A stretch of 18,748 nt of DNA from assembly GCA_005879675.1 (NCBI GenBank), contig VBJE01000017.1, forward strand, positions 526 to 19,273. The letters are read 5' to 3'. Positions 6,475 to 13,872 of the stretch are shown in pieces. Position 1 is the first letter of the stretch. The number at the start of each line of letters is the position of its first letter. Source of the stretch: Chloroflexota bacterium (lineage in GTDB: Bacteria > Chloroflexota > Dormibacteria > Dormibacterales > Dormibacteraceae). The translations under genes and the position numbers were made by a program. The notes beneath the pieces are model-generated. The model searched no databases, was not told the origin of the DNA, and worked only from the letters and a program-made list of their open reading frames with translations.

Positions 6475-7020
6475 ATGGCTGAACGCGAGACAGCGGCCGG
6501 AGAGCTTGGCCTCGTCCAGGCATTCGTCAACACCGTCGACCTGATGCCCGGCAAGGAGGAGCTCACCGACCCAAACACGCTCCAGGCCTGGCTGGTTGCA
6601 AATGGCCTGATGGACACCGGCCAGCCCGTGGACGAGTCCGACCTCAAGCACGCGCTCGCGGTGCGCGAGGCCATGCGCGGCGTGATCGGCGGCAACACCG
6701 GCTTGAAGGTCTACCCGGTCGACATCGCGACTCTCAACGAGGCGGCTGTGGCGAGCCGGCTGCGGATGCGCTTCGGCCGCGGCGGCAAGCCACGGCTCGA
6801 GCCGGAAGCCGCGGGGGCCGTGGGCGCGCTGGGGCGTCTGGTGGCCACGCTCTACTCGGCGATGCAGGCCCCGGACTGGGAGCGCCTGAAGCTATGCAGC
6901 TCAGACCCCTGCCGCTGGGCCTTCTACGACCGCTCCCGGAACCACTCCAGCCGCTGGTGCACGATGGCCTCCTGCGGCAACCGAGAGAAGGCCCGCCGCT
7001 TCCGCCACAAGCACAAGTAA
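6475..7020 (+). CDS. CGNR zinc-finger transcriptional regulator (ABATE domain)
   Basis: Putative stress-type regulator of the ABATE/CGNR family, 181 residues. An alpha-rich N-terminal ligand-sensing region contains the family-typical LVQAFVNTVDLMPGKEEL (13-30) and a DLKHALAVREAMRGVI helix (56-71). A C-terminal zinc ribbon has Cys141, Cys146, Cys162 and Cys167 and the signature CGNR (167-170), followed by a basic KARRFRHKHK end suited to DNA contact. Ligand and targets are unknown. The start at ATG 6475 has no ribosome site but sits 8 nt after a good -10 box, which supports leaderless translation. It is divergent from the 74-aa orphan gene and convergent with xdhC across a strong hairpin. Autoregulation through the dyad in its promoter is plausible. 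Confidence 0.9.
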   Translation: MAERETAAGELGLVQAFVNTVDLMPGKEELTDPNTLQAWLVANGLMDTGQPVDESDLKHALAVREAMRGVIGGNTGLKVYPVDIATLNEAAVASRLRMRFGRGGKPRLEPEAAGAVGALGRLVATLYSAMQAPDWERLKLCSSDPCRWAFYDRSRNHSSRWCTMASCGNREKARRFRHKHK

Positions 7021-7049
7021 GCTCCTCCTCCCCATTCACCTTCCGGGGT

Positions 7050-7070
7050 CCCCACGCCGGAGGCGTGGGG
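7050..7070. terminator. Hairpin between convergent CGNR and xdhC genes
   Basis: CCCCACGCC (7050-7058) and GGCGTGGGG (7062-7070) form a perfect 9-bp GC-rich stem with a 3-nt GGA loop between the 3' ends of two convergent genes. There is no T-tract on either side, so it would be a non-canonical, possibly bidirectional terminator or 3'-end stabiliser. Placement supports the call. Confidence 0.6.
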
Positions 7071-7091
7071 GCGCCCAAGCGGCCGGAGGGG

Positions 7092-8054
7092 CTAGGTCCG
7101 AACCGCCTTCATGGAGGCGCCCGTACCTCCGAATCGCACCGCGGTGACCTCGGCCAGGATGCCAAGCGCCGTTTCTTCCGCCCCCCGGCTGCCCAGGTCG
7201 AGCCCGATCGGCCCATGCACGCGCGAGATCTCCTCTTCCGTGAATCCCTCTTGGCGCAGCGCGTCGAAACGATTGGCGTTGGTCTTCCGGCTGCCGATCG
7301 CGCCGACATAGCCCGCTGGTTTCCTGAGGACCGAGCGCAGCGCCGGCAGGTCGAACTTGGGGTCGTGCGTGAGGATGACGACGTAGGTGGAGTTGTCGAC
7401 GGTGATCTTGCTCATCGCCTCGTCAGGCCACGCGACGATCAGCTCGTCCGCCTCCGGAAAACGGTCCCTCGACGCGAACTTCGCGCGCGCGTCGATCACG
7501 GTGACGCGGTAGCCCATCAGCTTCGCCAGGCGGTGGAGCGGGATCGCGATGTGGATCGCACCGATGATGACCAGGTGAGCCGACCGGCGGTAAGGCTCGA
7601 CGAAGACGTCGCCTTCGCGATGCGCGAGCTCGGAGGCCGCAGGCGTCCAGTTCTCGACCACGTCGGCTTCGCCGGTGACGAGGTTCGTACGCAGCGTCAC
7701 CGGCTGGTTTCGCCGCAATCGCTCGATGACCATCGCGTGCAGCCCGGACATCGGCTCGATGAAGACCTCGATGTGGCCGCCGCACGCTAGCCCGACTTCG
7801 AAAGCCACGTCGTCGGCGACGCCGAACGCGGCGATCTTCGGCTTGCCGCTCTTCAGGACCTTCTGCGCTTCGTCGAAGACCGCGCCCTCGATGCAGCCGT
7901 TGGACACGGAGCCGGCCATCTTGCCCGAGCGGGTCACGACCATCTTCGAGCCCAGCGGTCTAGGGCTCGAACCCCAGGTCTCGATCACGGTCGCGATGGC
8001 GATCTCCTCGCCCTCGCGAGTCCACTGATTGAGCTCGTCGAGCACCTCCCTCAC
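7092..8054 (-). CDS. xdhC: XdhC/CoxI-family molybdenum cofactor insertion protein
   Basis: Accessory protein that binds and sulfurates or delivers the Mo cofactor to xanthine-oxidase-type enzymes (XdhC, CoxF/CoxI). The 320-residue protein has both family domains. The N-terminal XdhC/CoxI part carries WGSSPRPLGSKM (27-38), SVSNGCIEGAV (49-59) and GLACGG (88-93), which includes a conserved Cys. The C-terminal NAD(P)-type Rossmann part carries THDPKFDLPAL (229-239), YVGAIGSRKT (249-258) and GPIGLDLGSRGAEE (281-294). The glycine-rich loop is GAIHIA (165-170), where relatives usually have GAGHIA, so the second loop glycine is replaced. Start GTG overlaps the coxE stop (GTGA). It is the last gene of the cox operon, fitting a role in maturing CoxL. 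Confidence 0.9.
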   Translation of the reverse strand: MREVLDELNQWTREGEEIAIATVIETWGSSPRPLGSKMVVTRSGKMAGSVSNGCIEGAVFDEAQKVLKSGKPKIAAFGVADDVAFEVGLACGGHIEVFIEPMSGLHAMVIERLRRNQPVTLRTNLVTGEADVVENWTPAASELAHREGDVFVEPYRRSAHLVIIGAIHIAIPLHRLAKLMGYRVTVIDARAKFASRDRFPEADELIVAWPDEAMSKITVDNSTYVVILTHDPKFDLPALRSVLRKPAGYVGAIGSRKTNANRFDALRQEGFTEEEISRVHGPIGLDLGSRGAEETALGILAEVTAVRFGGTGASMKAVRT

Positions 8055-9217
8055 CGCGTGGTCCTACTGTCCAGCCCGGCCAGCAGCCGGCCGAGGTCCT
8101 CGAGCGCAGCGACGTTGTGCGCGGCGAGGAAGTCGTCGCAGTGTGGGAGCGCGGCCGCCATGCCCCGCGTCAACGGCTCATAGCCTTCTGAGCCGAGCAA
8201 GGGGTTGAGCCAGATCAGGCGGTGCGCCGAGCGGCGGAGGTGGATGAGCTCAGCGGTCAGGCGGGCGGGATCGCCGCGGTCCCAGCCGTCGCTGATGATG
8301 ATCACCACCGCGCCGTGACCGAGCACGCGCCGCGCCCAGCGCCGGTTGAAATCGCCAAGCGCGTCGCCGATCCGCGTCCCGCCGCTGAAGTCGTGCACTC
8401 CCTTGCTCACGGAGTCGAGCGCGCGGTCGAGGTCGCGCTGGCGCAGCAGGCGCGTGATCCGCGTCAGCCGTGTCGAGAAGACGAACGCCTCGAGATCCTC
8501 GCGCCTGGCGATCGCGTGGGCGAAGATCATCAGCAGGCGCGAGTAGCGCTCCATCGACCCGCTGACGTCGCAGATCAGCACGAGTGGCCGGCGCCGCACG
8601 CGCGGCTTGCGGCGGAAGAGCGTCATCAGCTCGCCGCTCGAGCGGATCGCGTGGCGCGCCGAGCGCCGCAGGTCGATGCGCCCCGCCCGCGACGGGCGCA
8701 GCCTGCGCGTGCGCCGCTCTGCCACCCGCCACGGCGCCTGCTCGAGGAGACGCCTTACCTGCTCGGTCTCGGCCCACGTCATCTCCTCGAAGTCCTTGTG
8801 CCGCAGGAGCTCCTCCGCGCTGTAACCGCTGGAGCTCGCCGGGAACTCGTCCGGGTTCTGCTCGCGATTCATCCGCGACGCGTTGAGCCCCAGCGCGTCG
8901 GCCCACGCCTTCGCGCGCTCGGGTGACAGAGGGAGCGAGCGGGTGCGCCCGGGGATGATGCCGGCCGGCGCGCGAGGGTCGGGCGGCGCCCAGAAGATGT
9001 CGAACGCGGCCTCGAAGACCGGGATGTCCTCCTTGCGACTGACGAGCACGGACCGCAGCGCGCTCCGGAAATCGTCCTGCTGCGTCAGGTCGATGAATCC
9101 CAGGGCGCGCGTGGCGTCGGTCAGCCGGCGCGGCCCTGCCTCGAGGCCCGCGTCGTGCAGCAGCCTGGCGAACGCCCCCAATCGGGGCAGCAGGTCGACC
9201 CGAGGCGCCTCAGGCAC
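8051..9217 (-). CDS. coxE: CoxE-like von Willebrand factor A protein
   Basis: VWA-domain partner of the CoxD AAA+ ATPase. In studied carboxidotrophs the pair is needed to finish assembly of the Mo/Cu active site of CO dehydrogenase. Of 388 residues, the N-terminal half is a helical CoxE region and the VWA domain starts at about 211 (PLVLICDVSGSM). MIDAS metal-binding residues are visible: DVSGS (217-221), Thr281 (GGTRIGDAL) and Asp310 (VIIISDGWDRGD). A basic linker RRTRRLRPSRAGR (168-180) precedes the domain. Start GTG 9215-9217 overlaps the coxD stop by 8 nt, and the stop overlaps the xdhC start by 4 nt, so the three are translationally coupled. Length is normal for the family. Confidence 0.92.
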   Translation of the reverse strand: MPEAPRVDLLPRLGAFARLLHDAGLEAGPRRLTDATRALGFIDLTQQDDFRSALRSVLVSRKEDIPVFEAAFDIFWAPPDPRAPAGIIPGRTRSLPLSPERAKAWADALGLNASRMNREQNPDEFPASSSGYSAEELLRHKDFEEMTWAETEQVRRLLEQAPWRVAERRTRRLRPSRAGRIDLRRSARHAIRSSGELMTLFRRKPRVRRRPLVLICDVSGSMERYSRLLMIFAHAIARREDLEAFVFSTRLTRITRLLRQRDLDRALDSVSKGVHDFSGGTRIGDALGDFNRRWARRVLGHGAVVIIISDGWDRGDPARLTAELIHLRRSAHRLIWLNPLLGSEGYEPLTRGMAAALPHCDDFLAAHNVAALEDLGRLLAGLDSRTTR

Positions 9218-10097
9218 GCTTCGCCTTCTCGACGAGCGCGGGCACCTGCTCGCGCACGCGGTCGAGGTCCTCCTGGTACTTCAGCGCCGCGCCCATGGTG
9301 GCGCTGACGAGGCCGGGGTCTATGCGGGTCGCCCCGAGCGCGGCCAGCGACCGGGCCCAGTCGAGCGTCTCGGCCACCCCCGGCACCTTGTAGAGGTCCA
9401 TCCCGCGCAGCCCCTGCACGAGGGCGGCCACCTCGCGCGCCAGGCCGTCCGCGGCCTCGGGAGCGCGGGCGCGCACGATCTCGACCTCCTTGTCGAGGTC
9501 CGGGTAGTCGATCCAGTGGTACAGGCAGCGGCGCTTCAGCGCGTCGTGCACCTCGCGGGTGCGGTTCGAGGTGATGACCACGAAGGGCACCTGTCGGGCC
9601 TTGATGGTGCCGATCTCCGGGATCGAGACCTGGAAGTCCGAGAGCAGCTCGAGCAGGAACGCCTCGAACTCCTCGTCCGAGCGGTCGATCTCATCGATCA
9701 GCAGCACGGGCGGCGTCGAGTCGTCGTTGTCGATCGCGTCGAGCAGCGGGCGGCGCAGGAGAAACTCGGAGCTGAAGATCTCACGCTCGGCCGCGCGACG
9801 GTCCTCGCCCTCACCCATCAGCCGGATGTGCAGCAGCTGGCGCGGGTAGTTCCACTCGTAGACGGCATGGGCGAGGTCGATCCCCTCGTAGCACTGGAGG
9901 CGGATGAGCCTCGCGCCCAGCACCTCGGCCATGACCTTGGCCGCTTCGGTCTTGCCCACGCCCGCCTCGCCCTCGATGAACAGCGGCTTCTCCAGCTTGA
10001 GGGCGAGAAAGATCGAGGTCGCGAGCGAGCGATCGCCGATGTAGCGCCGCTCGCGCAGGCGGCGCTCGACGTCCTCGATCGTCGCCGGTGCGCTCAC
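9210..10097 (-). CDS. coxD: CoxD-like MoxR-family AAA+ ATPase
   Basis: MoxR-type AAA+ chaperone expected to act with CoxE in maturing the Mo-containing large subunit. The 295-residue protein has Walker A GEAGVGKT (43-50), Walker B LLIDEID (132-138), sensor-1 Ser-Asn (ITSNRT, 175-180) and an Arg-rich stretch at 188-190 (KRR) for the arginine finger. The C-terminal lid is helical. The start is GTG at 10095-10097 with no in-frame start or clear ribosome site upstream. The 54-nt gap to coxM contains a hairpin, so expression may be lower than for the coxSLM genes. The downstream coxE overlaps. Identity to the CoxD/MoxR group is secure from motifs and context. Confidence 0.93.
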   Translation of the reverse strand: MSAPATIEDVERRLRERRYIGDRSLATSIFLALKLEKPLFIEGEAGVGKTEAAKVMAEVLGARLIRLQCYEGIDLAHAVYEWNYPRQLLHIRLMGEGEDRRAAEREIFSSEFLLRRPLLDAIDNDDSTPPVLLIDEIDRSDEEFEAFLLELLSDFQVSIPEIGTIKARQVPFVVITSNRTREVHDALKRRCLYHWIDYPDLDKEVEIVRARAPEAADGLAREVAALVQGLRGMDLYKVPGVAETLDWARSLAALGATRIDPGLVSATMGAALKYQEDLDRVREQVPALVEKAKRA

Positions 10098-10114
10098 GGT
10101 GACAAAGAGTACGA

Positions 10115-10143
10115 GGAGGCGAGAACCACGCGGCCCCGCCTCC
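10115..10143 (-). other. Hairpin between coxM and coxD
   Basis: GGAGGCG (10115-10121) and CGCCTCC (10137-10143) form a perfect 7-bp GC stem with a 15-nt loop. It sits in the only sizeable gap of the operon, separating the structural genes (S, L, M) from the maturation genes (D, E, xdhC). It could act as a partial terminator or an RNA processing/stability element giving more structural than accessory protein. There is no T-tract. Role is inference. Confidence 0.35.
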
Positions 10144-10151
10144 CCGAACCT

Positions 10152-10967
10152 TTACTGGCGGCCTTCGGCCTGGTTTATCGCCCGCTTGGTGAGCACGCGG
10201 GCGAGGTGCTTCTTGTATTCGGGGCTCGCGCGCAGGTCGCCGGCCGGGTCGAGGCCGTCCGACGCGTGCTGCGCCGCCTCCTCCGGCTTGGCGCCCTTTT
10301 GGAGAGCCTCCTCGACGGCTTTCGCGCGCACTGGAGTCGAGCCCACGTTGGTCAGCCCGATGCGCCAGCCACCATTCATCTTCTGGGCCGCCGCTCCGAC
10401 GATCGCCCAATCGAAGAGGCGACGCCGGAACTTGATGTACTTGTGCGGACCGTTCGCGACAGGGAAGACGACCTCGGTGACGATCTCGTCCGCCTCCAGC
10501 GGCGTGGTGAAGATGTCCGTGAAGAAGTCCTTGGCCGCGATCGTGCGCCGGTTGGTGACGATCTCGGCGTCCAGCATCAGCGCGATGGTCGGGTAGTCCC
10601 CTGCAGCGTCGGCGTGGGCGACCACACCGCCGATGGTCCCCATGTTTCGCACCTGGTTGTCGCCAACCTCACCTGCCACCTCGGCGAGCAGCGGCAGCTT
10701 GTCCTTGACGACATTCGAGTTCTGAAGCGTGACGTGGCGCGTGAGCGCCCCGATGCGCAGCTTGGAGCCGTCCTCCTTGATGTGGTCGAGCTCCTTGATG
10801 CCGTTGATGTCCACCAGGGCGGTCGGCTGGGCGAGCCGCAGGCGCATCAGCGGGATGAGGCTGTGACCGCCGGCGAGCACCTTGGCGTCCTCGCCGAACT
10901 TGCCGAGCTGCTTGGATGCCTCCTCCACCGAGGAGGCACGGGCGTATTCGAAAGCGGCTGGAATCAC
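10152..10967 (-). CDS. coxM: CoxM, FAD-binding medium subunit of CO dehydrogenase-type enzyme
   Basis: Flavoprotein subunit passing electrons from the Fe-S subunit to quinone or another acceptor. The 271-residue protein (typical is about 280-290) shows the PCMH-type FAD fold with AGGHSLIPLMRLRL (32-45) and NMGTIGGVVAHADAAGD (108-124), the two FAD-contacting loops of this family. The C-terminal CODH-flavoprotein domain follows from about residue 175 (KYIKFRRRLFDWAIV). GTG start 10965-10967 overlaps the coxL stop as GTGA. Gene order S-L-M, with M last, is the form II arrangement; form I operons are M-S-L. Confidence 0.94.
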   Translation of the reverse strand: MIPAAFEYARASSVEEASKQLGKFGEDAKVLAGGHSLIPLMRLRLAQPTALVDINGIKELDHIKEDGSKLRIGALTRHVTLQNSNVVKDKLPLLAEVAGEVGDNQVRNMGTIGGVVAHADAAGDYPTIALMLDAEIVTNRRTIAAKDFFTDIFTTPLEADEIVTEVVFPVANGPHKYIKFRRRLFDWAIVGAAAQKMNGGWRIGLTNVGSTPVRAKAVEEALQKGAKPEEAAQHASDGLDPAGDLRASPEYKKHLARVLTKRAINQAEGRQ

Positions 10968-13318
10968 TTGCGTGCCCCCTTCATCATGTTCCAGAGCCGG
11001 TCTGGACTCGCGGGCATGTCGACGTGCTTGATGCCCAGCGGGCTCAGCGCGTCGCAGACGGCGTTGATGACCGCGGCGCTGGCCGCGATGGTGCCGGCCT
11101 CGCCGATCCCCTTCACGCCCAGGTCGTTGGTCGGGCTCGGCGTGACCGTGTGGTCGAGGCTCATGGCAGGTATCTCGCCGATGCCAGGAATGCTGTAGTC
11201 GAGCAACGTGCCCGTCTTGAGCTGGCCTGTTTCCTCGTCGTAGACGACCTCTTCATAGAGCGCCTGCGCGATCGCCTGGGCCACGCCGCCGTGGATCTGG
11301 CCGTCGACGATCATCGGGTTGATGATGTTTCCGCAGTCGTCCACCGCGACGTACTTCTCCAGCTGCACGTGGCCGGTTTCGGCGTCGATCTCGACGACCG
11401 CGACGTGCGCGCCGAACGGCCACACGAGATTGGGCGGGTCGAAGTACGCGACCGCTTCCAGCCCCTGCTCCATGCCCTCGGGCAGGTTCATGCCGTAGCT
11501 CGCGAACGCGACCTCGCCGAACGCCTTCGATTTGTCAGGCGAGCCCTTGACGTGAAAGCTGCCGCGCTCGAAGACGATGTCTTCTTCGGCCGCCTCAAGC
11601 ATGTGCGCGGCGAGCTTCTTGCCCTTGTCGATGACCTTGCCCACGGCCTTGCTCACAGCCACGCCGCCGACGGCGAGGCTCCGGCTGCCATAGGTGCCGT
11701 AGCCGAACGAGGTGCCCTCGGCCGTGTCGCCGTGGCGCAGCTCGACGCTTTCGTAAGGCACGCCCAGCTGGTCGGCGACGATCTGGCTGAACGTCGTCTC
11801 GTGGCCCTGGCCGTGCGCGTGCGTGCCCGTATAGACGATCACCGAGCCGGTCGGGGTGACCCGGACCTGCGCCGACTCGACGAGCGCGATTCCGCCCGTG
11901 GCCGGCGCGGTCGCGGCGCTAGGACCGAACCCGCACAGCTCGATCCACGTCGACAGTCCGATGCCGAAGTAGCGGCCCTGCTTGCGCAGGTCCGCCTGCT
12001 TCTTGCGCAGCTCGTCGTAGCCCGCGAGCTCCAGCGCGCGGTCGAGCGATTTCTCGTAGTCGCCCGAGTCGACGACCAGGCCGAAGTTCTGGGTGTAGGG
12101 AAACTCCTTGGGCTGGATGAAGTTCTTGCGCCGGATCGCGACCGGGTCCAGCTTCAGCTGCCCGGCGACCAGGTCGACCATGCGCTCGACCAGGTGCGTG
12201 GCCTCCGGCCGGCCCGCCCCGCGATAGGGGTCGGTGGGGACGCGATTGGTGAGGATGCCGATCGTCCGCGCCGAGATCCCTTTCCATTTATATGCGCCGC
12301 CCGCCATCAGGCAAGCGCACGCCTGGAAGGCGCTGAACGTGCCGCAGTAGGCGCCGACGTCGAGGTACTGGGTCATGCGCATGCCCAGCAGCGTCCCGTC
12401 CTTCTTGGCCGCGACCTCGACGTCGTAGAACTGGCCGCGCCCATGGGTCGCGTTCTGCATCGACTCGGTGCGTGTCTCGATCCACTTCACCGGTCGTTCC
12501 GACAGCCGCGACAGCGCCGGCACGAGGTAGTCCTCGGGGTACGGGCTGATCTTGCTGCCGAAACCGCCGCCGACGTCCGGAGAGATCACGCGCACCTGGC
12601 TTTCCTTCAATCCCATCGAGCCGGAAACGAACAGGCGGATGAAGTGCGGGTTCTGGCTCGACATCCAGATGGTCAGCTTCTTGTCGTAGGTCTCGTACTC
12701 GGCCAGCACGCCGCGCGGCTCCATCGGCACCGGCGCGAGCCGGTTCTGCAGGATCCGCTCCTTGACCACGACGTCGGCCTCCTTGAAGGCGGCCTCGGTG
12801 ACCTCCGGGCCGGTGTAGGTCAGGTCCCAGCTGATGTTGTCGGCAGCGCCTTCGTGAGCCTTCGGGCTCTTCGCGTCGAGCGCCTTCTCCAGGTCCATCA
12901 CCGCCGGGAGCTCGTCGTACTCGACCTGGATGAGGTTCGCCGCGTCGGCCGCCTGGGCTTTGCTGTCGGCAAGCACCGCCGCCACGATCTCGCCCTGGTA
13001 GCAGACCTCTTTCTCAGCGATCGGAAAGCGCTCAGGGATGTACTTCTTCTCGGCCACGAACGCCGGGGCCGCGGGGTGCGTGCCCGCGAGTTGGCCTTTG
13101 AAGTCGCGCGCCGTGAACACCCCGACCACACCCGGCGCCTTGCTGGCGTCGGTGATGTCGATTCTCTTGATGCGCGCGTGCGCGAACGGGCTGCGCACGA
13201 ACGCGGCGTAAGCGGCGCCCTGGCGCGTGAAGTCGTCGATGTAGTGGCCGTGGCCGGTGATCAGACGCGGATCTTCGCGGCGGTGGATCTTCGCCCCGAC
13301 CAACTGGGTGACCGCCAT
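10964..13318 (-). CDS. coxL: CoxL, molybdenum large subunit, form II-type (PYRGAGR)
   Basis: Catalytic molybdopterin-binding subunit of a xanthine-oxidase-family hydroxylase of the aerobic CO dehydrogenase group. The 784-residue protein has the Mo-cofactor motif GGGFGSK (250-256), the active-site loop PYRGAGR (364-370) and the catalytic Glu740 in GIGEAG. Form I enzymes proven to oxidise CO carry AYxCSFR, whose Cys bridges Mo and Cu. Here that position is Gly367, so the enzyme belongs with form II or related groups, and CO is not an assured substrate. Start ATG 13316-13318 lies one base after the coxS stop; the end overlaps coxM. CoxD/E/G, XdhC and a MocA-like enzyme nearby support CODH-style maturation with an MCD cofactor. 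Length is near the usual 780-810. Confidence 0.93.
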   Translation of the reverse strand: MAVTQLVGAKIHRREDPRLITGHGHYIDDFTRQGAAYAAFVRSPFAHARIKRIDITDASKAPGVVGVFTARDFKGQLAGTHPAAPAFVAEKKYIPERFPIAEKEVCYQGEIVAAVLADSKAQAADAANLIQVEYDELPAVMDLEKALDAKSPKAHEGAADNISWDLTYTGPEVTEAAFKEADVVVKERILQNRLAPVPMEPRGVLAEYETYDKKLTIWMSSQNPHFIRLFVSGSMGLKESQVRVISPDVGGGFGSKISPYPEDYLVPALSRLSERPVKWIETRTESMQNATHGRGQFYDVEVAAKKDGTLLGMRMTQYLDVGAYCGTFSAFQACACLMAGGAYKWKGISARTIGILTNRVPTDPYRGAGRPEATHLVERMVDLVAGQLKLDPVAIRRKNFIQPKEFPYTQNFGLVVDSGDYEKSLDRALELAGYDELRKKQADLRKQGRYFGIGLSTWIELCGFGPSAATAPATGGIALVESAQVRVTPTGSVIVYTGTHAHGQGHETTFSQIVADQLGVPYESVELRHGDTAEGTSFGYGTYGSRSLAVGGVAVSKAVGKVIDKGKKLAAHMLEAAEEDIVFERGSFHVKGSPDKSKAFGEVAFASYGMNLPEGMEQGLEAVAYFDPPNLVWPFGAHVAVVEIDAETGHVQLEKYVAVDDCGNIINPMIVDGQIHGGVAQAIAQALYEEVVYDEETGQLKTGTLLDYSIPGIGEIPAMSLDHTVTPSPTNDLGVKGIGEAGTIAASAAVINAVCDALSPLGIKHVDMPASPDRLWNMMKGARK

Positions 13319-13319
13319 C

Positions 13320-13777
13320 TCAGTTGCCCCCCGCCGCGACGGTTGCCTTCTTGCCGGCCGCGCCGCTCATCGTCTGGGCGGCCGACTTGACGGCCTTGAT
13401 GATGTTCACGTAGCCGGTACACCGGCAGAGGTTGCCTTCTAGACCCTTGCGGATCTCGTCCTCGGTCGGATTCGGGTTCTGCGCCAGGAGGTACGCCGCG
13501 GCCATGATGAAACCCGGGGTGCAGTAGCCGCATTGCAGGCCGTGCTCGTCCCAGAACGCCTGCTGGATCGGGTGGAGCTCCTCGCCCTTGGCCATGCCCT
13601 CGATCGTGGTCAGGCTCTTGCCCTCGGCCTGGACGGCGAACATCGTGCAGCTCTTCACCGCCTTGCCGTCGACCAGGATCGTGCAGGCGCCGCACTGGCT
13701 CGTGCGAGCAGAAGGCGAGGCTCGACCTCATGCTCGTGCCTGCGGCCGTTGACGGTGGTAGCGACCTTTAGCTTCAT
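13320..13777 (-). pseudogene. coxS: CoxS, [2Fe-2S] small subunit, disrupted by an internal deletion/frameshift
   Basis: Small iron-sulfur subunit normally carrying two [2Fe-2S] clusters. From ATG 13775-13777 (preceded by AGGAGG, 5 nt spacing) the frame reads MKLKVATTVNGRRHEHEVEPRLLLA, a normal CoxS N-terminus. At about 13703-13704 the sequence jumps to TSQCGACTILVDGKAVKSC in another frame and continues normally to TGA 13320-13322. The later motifs GLQCGYCTPGFIM and GNLCRCTGY are intact. Family members have about 17 residues between these points, ending in GCD. Their absence plus the frame change implies a loss of about 52 nt (1 mod 3), removing the first cluster Cys. Unrepaired, frame 1 stops after about 40 codons. 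Restored, the protein would be about 169 residues, the usual size. A real null allele or an assembly collapse are both possible. Confidence 0.85.
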
Positions 13778-13801
13778 CCGGTCCTCCTAATCCCCACAAG
13801 G

Positions 13802-13833
13802 AGCGGTACGCGGGCGGCACCGCTGGTCCAGCG
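13802..13833. promoter_or_regulatory. Palindromes in the coxS/coxG divergent control region
   Basis: The 95-bp gap between divergent coxS and coxG holds a perfect 13-bp palindrome CGCTGG-T-CCAGCG (13821-13833), partly overlapped by an inverted pair AGCGGT (13802-13807) and ACCGCT (13819-13824). Such dyads between divergent catabolic genes are typical operator positions. Near coxG the DNA becomes AT-richer (CTACTTTTAG, about 13855-13864) and may hold its -10. No regulator gene lies in the cluster itself. Confidence 0.45.
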
Positions 13834-13872
13834 CTGAACGAACCCCTCTATTGCGCTACTTTTAGCCGAGAA

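Noticed and set aside
10964..13318. Canonical form I CO dehydrogenase large subunit
   Set aside because: The active site is PYRGAGR rather than AYxCSFR, and the operon order is S-L-M rather than M-S-L.
8883..13390. Very long plus-strand frames (771 and 824 codons) across the cox operon
   Set aside because: Antisense to coxE-coxS. High GC suppresses stops in these frames, and the translations are rich in Arg, Asp, Val and His with no recognisable domain.
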